64,000 bases of DNA, taken from Chondrosia reniformis. Its lineage: Eukaryota; Porifera; Demospongiae; Chondrillida; Chondrillidae. Where the stretch lies: the NCBI GenBank assembly GCA_947172415.1, contig OX359199.1, positions 2,816,001 through 2,880,000 on the forward strand, given 5' to 3'. A model generated the notes under the pieces. That model made no database searches, had not been told where the DNA came from, and saw nothing but the letters and a program-made list of their open reading frames with translations. Positions 63,774 through 64,000 of the stretch are shown in pieces. The position numbers were made by a program, and so were the translations under genes. Numbering within the stretch: the stretch's first letter is position 1; each line of letters starts with the position of its first letter.

Positions 63774-64000
63774 GACAACTATTACATACAACTGCTACAT
63801 ATAACTAGTCGATATAACTAATGCATGCAACTAGTACATAGAACTAGTACACAGAACTAGTATCTACAACTAGTACATAGAACTAGTACATACAACCAGT
63901 ACATACAAGTAGTACATACAACTAGTACATACAGCTAGTAACTACAACTAGTTAATGTAACTAGTACATTAAACAATTAGACGCAACAAGAACATACAAC
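63774..64000 (-). repeat. 13-bp satellite array, reversed orientation, to the window edge
   Basis: TACAACTAGTACA variants resume at once after the 5' end of LINE copy B and run off the right edge. No other feature seen. Confidence 0.93.

Noticed and set aside
1..64000. CRISPR array
   Set aside because: Repeats are contiguous head-to-tail units without spacers, no cas genes, and the sequence is eukaryotic.
1..64000. tRNA, rRNA or 5S genes
   Set aside because: I saw no A/B-box pairs in a cloverleaf context and no rRNA-like sequence; RLE LINEs related to rDNA-targeting families are present, but their flanks are satellite, not rDNA.

Overview
This window is eukaryotic, almost certainly metazoan, repeat-dominated DNA. 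I find no host gene in it. Evidence for a eukaryote: a transposase gene with two short GT-AG introns, CR1/L2-like and restriction-endonuclease-type (RLE) non-LTR retrotransposons, a Penelope-like fragment, a piggyBac-type MITE with TTAA target sites, and type I hammerhead ribozymes of the kind carried by Penelope-like elements and retrozymes. The mixture (a degenerate 2A-like motif in a CR1/L2 element, hammerheads, RLE LINEs with N-terminal SANT/Myb-like domains) recalls marine invertebrates such as cnidarians, sponges or molluscs. The species cannot be fixed from the sequence.

Layout. Two satellite families fill most of the 64 kb. The first is a 13-bp satellite (TGTACTAGTTGTA on one strand). 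It lies in + orientation from 1 to 10,787 and 14,162 to 14,205, and in the opposite orientation from 21,419 to the end. The second is an AT-rich 23-bp satellite. It lies in + orientation at 14,206-16,800 and in - orientation at 16,801-21,418, with a small outlier at 3,206-3,530. The window is therefore a large mirrored structure with a head-to-head switch near 16,800. The 13-bp arrays have higher-order structure: recognisable multi-unit phrases recur every few kb in the right arm, and the same phrases occur reverse-complemented in the left arm.

Mobile elements sit as islands in the arrays. They are: a Penelope-like fragment with a hammerhead (1,425-2,375); a decayed CR1/L2-like LINE (3,604-7,076); a TA-flanked, intron-containing Tc1/mariner-like transposon with perfect 26-bp ends (10,790-14,159); an RLE-type LINE copy A (24,967-28,255); a piggyBac-like MITE (38,928-39,382); a hammerhead-derived relic (43,500-43,635); a composite insertion with a foldback and a small ORF (45,305-46,030); a 755-bp retrozyme/Penelope-LTR-like element with two opposed intact hammerheads (50,265-51,019); a second RLE-type LINE lineage with an 11-bp target-site duplication (55,332-57,640); and RLE LINE copy B (59,897-63,773).

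No element looks autonomous now. All large ORFs carry stop codons, frameshifts or deletions, so the region reads as a heterochromatic or pericentromeric-type sink for transposons. The parts most worth following up are the hammerhead loci, the inverted satellite macro-architecture and the DD(about 105)E transposase.
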